DNA of 6,385 nucleotides. Origin: Bacillota bacterium. Lineage in GTDB: Bacteria > Bacillota > Clostridia > Peptostreptococcales > Anaerovoracaceae. The stretch is from the NCBI GenBank assembly GCA_017549385.1, contig JAFYUX010000137.1, positions 1 through 6,385 of the forward strand, in the 5' to 3' direction. Shown piece after piece: positions 5,598-6,385 of the stretch (within the stretch, counting starts at the first letter, position 1; each line of letters begins with the position of its first letter). Below the pieces are notes generated by a model, which searched no databases, had not been told where the DNA came from, and saw nothing but the letters and a program-made list of their open reading frames with translations. The translations under genes and the position numbers were made by a program.

Positions 5598-6199
5598 TGA
5601 TTTATCTCCAGCTTTATCTCAGATTTTTTATGACAGGACTTTTCGCGGTAGGCGGTGGTCTTGCCACTATCCCTTTCCTTCAGGAAATGGCAGAAACAAC
5701 AGGATGGTTTACTGCTGCCGAGCTGGCAGATATGATTGCCGTTTCTGAGTGTACTCCTGGTGCTATGGGCGTAAACATGGCGACTTATGTAGGTTATACT
5801 ACCGCAGGTGTACTGGGCGACATCATTGCAACCATGGGACTTATCACTCCGAGTATCATAATCATCCTTATAGTTGCAAAGATTTTAGACAAATTCCGTA
5901 CAAACAAATATGTTCAGTGGGCATTTTACGGACTCAGAGCCGCATCAGTAGCTCTTATCTCAGTTGCCACTCTGGCAGTCGCGGAGATGGCTCTTTTAAA
6001 AGGCGATATCAGCGCACTTGCCGGCGGAGCTGGCGCAGGCTCAAGCATTGCCGGAATATTCGGACTGCTGGACTTTAAGTGTATTTTCCTTGCAGTTCTG
6101 ATATTTATGGGGATGCGTAAATTTAAAAAGATTCATCCCTCTGTTTTTATAGGAATATCTGCCCTGGCAGGCATAATATTTTCACTGGGCGGCGTATAG
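5597..6199 (+). CDS. chrA: Short-chain chromate transporter family protein, second of the pair
   Basis: This 200-residue membrane protein is a divergent paralogue of the preceding gene and its probable partner. It repeats the CHR layout: GLFAVGGGLATIPFLQEMAE at 14-33, GWFTAAELADMIAVSECTPG at 36-55, VNMATYVGYTTAGVLGD at 59-75, ATMGLITPSIIIILIV at 78-93, and YGLRAASVALISVATLAV at 111-128. Differences from the first copy include AVGGGLATIPF in place of TFGGGYALLPI, VNMATYVGY in place of VNTATFIGY, and a longer Gly/Ala/Ser-rich loop at about 136-157 before the last membrane segments. The ATG at 5597-5599 lies 8 nt after AGGGAGGT (5581-5588), inside the end of the first gene. The C-terminus has two further hydrophobic segments separated by a basic stretch (RKFKKIH). 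Family is secure; substrate and stoichiometry are inferred from known two-gene CHR systems. Confidence 0.92.
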   Translation: MIYLQLYLRFFMTGLFAVGGGLATIPFLQEMAETTGWFTAAELADMIAVSECTPGAMGVNMATYVGYTTAGVLGDIIATMGLITPSIIIILIVAKILDKFRTNKYVQWAFYGLRAASVALISVATLAVAEMALLKGDISALAGGAGAGSSIAGIFGLLDFKCIFLAVLIFMGMRKFKKIHPSVFIGISALAGIIFSLGGV

Positions 6200-6225
6200 A
6201 CAAATGACCATCAGGAGGTGGCAAA

Positions 6226-6385
6226 ATGATTAAAATCGATATTTTCTCCGGATTTTTAGGATCTGGCAAAACTACTCTCATAAAAAAACTTATATCCGAC
6301 TGCTTCGCAGACGAAAAGATAGTACTGATCGAAAACGAATTTGGTCAGATAAATGTAGACAGCGAATTCCTTAAGGAATCAGGCA
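6226..6385 (+). CDS. CobW/COG0523-family GTPase (metal chaperone type), N-terminal part only
   Basis: Only 53 codons lie in the window. The ATG at 6226-6228 follows a strong AGGAGGTG at 6213-6220. The protein opens IDIFSGFLGSGKTTLIKKLI, with Walker A GFLGSGKT at 9-16 that binds the nucleotide phosphates, then IVLIENEFGQINVDSEFL at 32-49. The NEFG...D pattern just after the second strand is characteristic of the CobW/UreG/HypB G3E group and especially COG0523. Members of that subfamily insert or traffic metals (zinc, cobalt, iron), usually with a CxCC metal motif that would fall past the window end. It begins 26 nt after the second chrA stop with no terminator between, so it is probably in the same transcript. 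Which metal it handles, and any tie to the transporter pair, cannot be judged from this fragment. Confidence 0.88.
   Translation, partial: MIKIDIFSGFLGSGKTTLIKKLISDCFADEKIVLIENEFGQINVDSEFLKESG

Noticed and set aside
5749..6078. Open frame of 109 codons on the plus strand within the second chrA gene
   Set aside because: It overlaps a clear CHR-family gene in another frame, its composition is rich in Cys, Arg, Tyr and His without any domain pattern, and it has no ribosome binding site of note.
1..6385. Mobile element, CRISPR array, defence island, tRNA or rRNA
   Set aside because: No repeats with regular spacing, no transposase or integrase frames, no terminal inverted repeats with target duplications, and no RNA-gene signature were seen on either strand. 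RmuC alone is not evidence of a defence system.

Overview
The window looks like chromosomal DNA of a low-to-moderate-GC Gram-positive anaerobe, most likely in the Clostridia. The supporting signs are AGGAGG-type ribosome binding sites, a 'stalk' (copper amine oxidase N-terminal-like) secreted protein, a lipoprotein solute-binding protein, a tandem pair of short ChrA proteins, and sigma-A-type promoters with extended -10 boxes. I see no phage, transposon, CRISPR or RNA-gene signal.

Layout. (1) 1-389, minus strand: the N-terminal part of a secreted stalk-domain protein, cut by the window edge, with its own extended -10 promoter. (2) 555-2992, minus strand: a complete polar amino acid ABC importer operon in the order promoter (2964-2992), about 118 nt leader, lipoprotein binding protein (2072-2839), two small intergenic hairpins (2026-2070), permease (1325-1993), ATPase (585-1325), and an intrinsic terminator built on a perfect 24-bp palindrome (555-578). 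(3) 3042-4924, minus strand: rmuC followed by birA, translationally coupled through a GTGA overlap. The birA product is a biotin protein ligase without the DNA-binding domain. (4) 5040-6385, plus strand: two adjacent short chromate-transporter-family genes (TGATG overlap), then after 26 nt the start of a COG0523/CobW-type GTPase that runs off the window.

How the genes work together. The ABC module is self-contained: the lipoprotein captures an amino acid at the outer face, the permease (probably a homodimer) forms the channel, and the ATPase powers uptake. The hairpins between binding-protein and permease genes probably give excess binding-protein mRNA. The rmuC-birA pair is co-transcribed housekeeping with no obvious shared pathway. 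The two ChrA halves probably make one heteromeric anion transporter; the following metal-chaperone-type GTPase suggests a link to metal or oxyanion homeostasis, which is inference only.

Most notable regulatory features: the divergent promoters of rmuC and chrA appear to occupy the same roughly 30 bp, and the leader of the binding-protein gene carries two inverted repeats just downstream of a near-consensus promoter. No clearly undescribed system is visible; the ChrA-ChrA-CobW cluster is the part with the least settled function.
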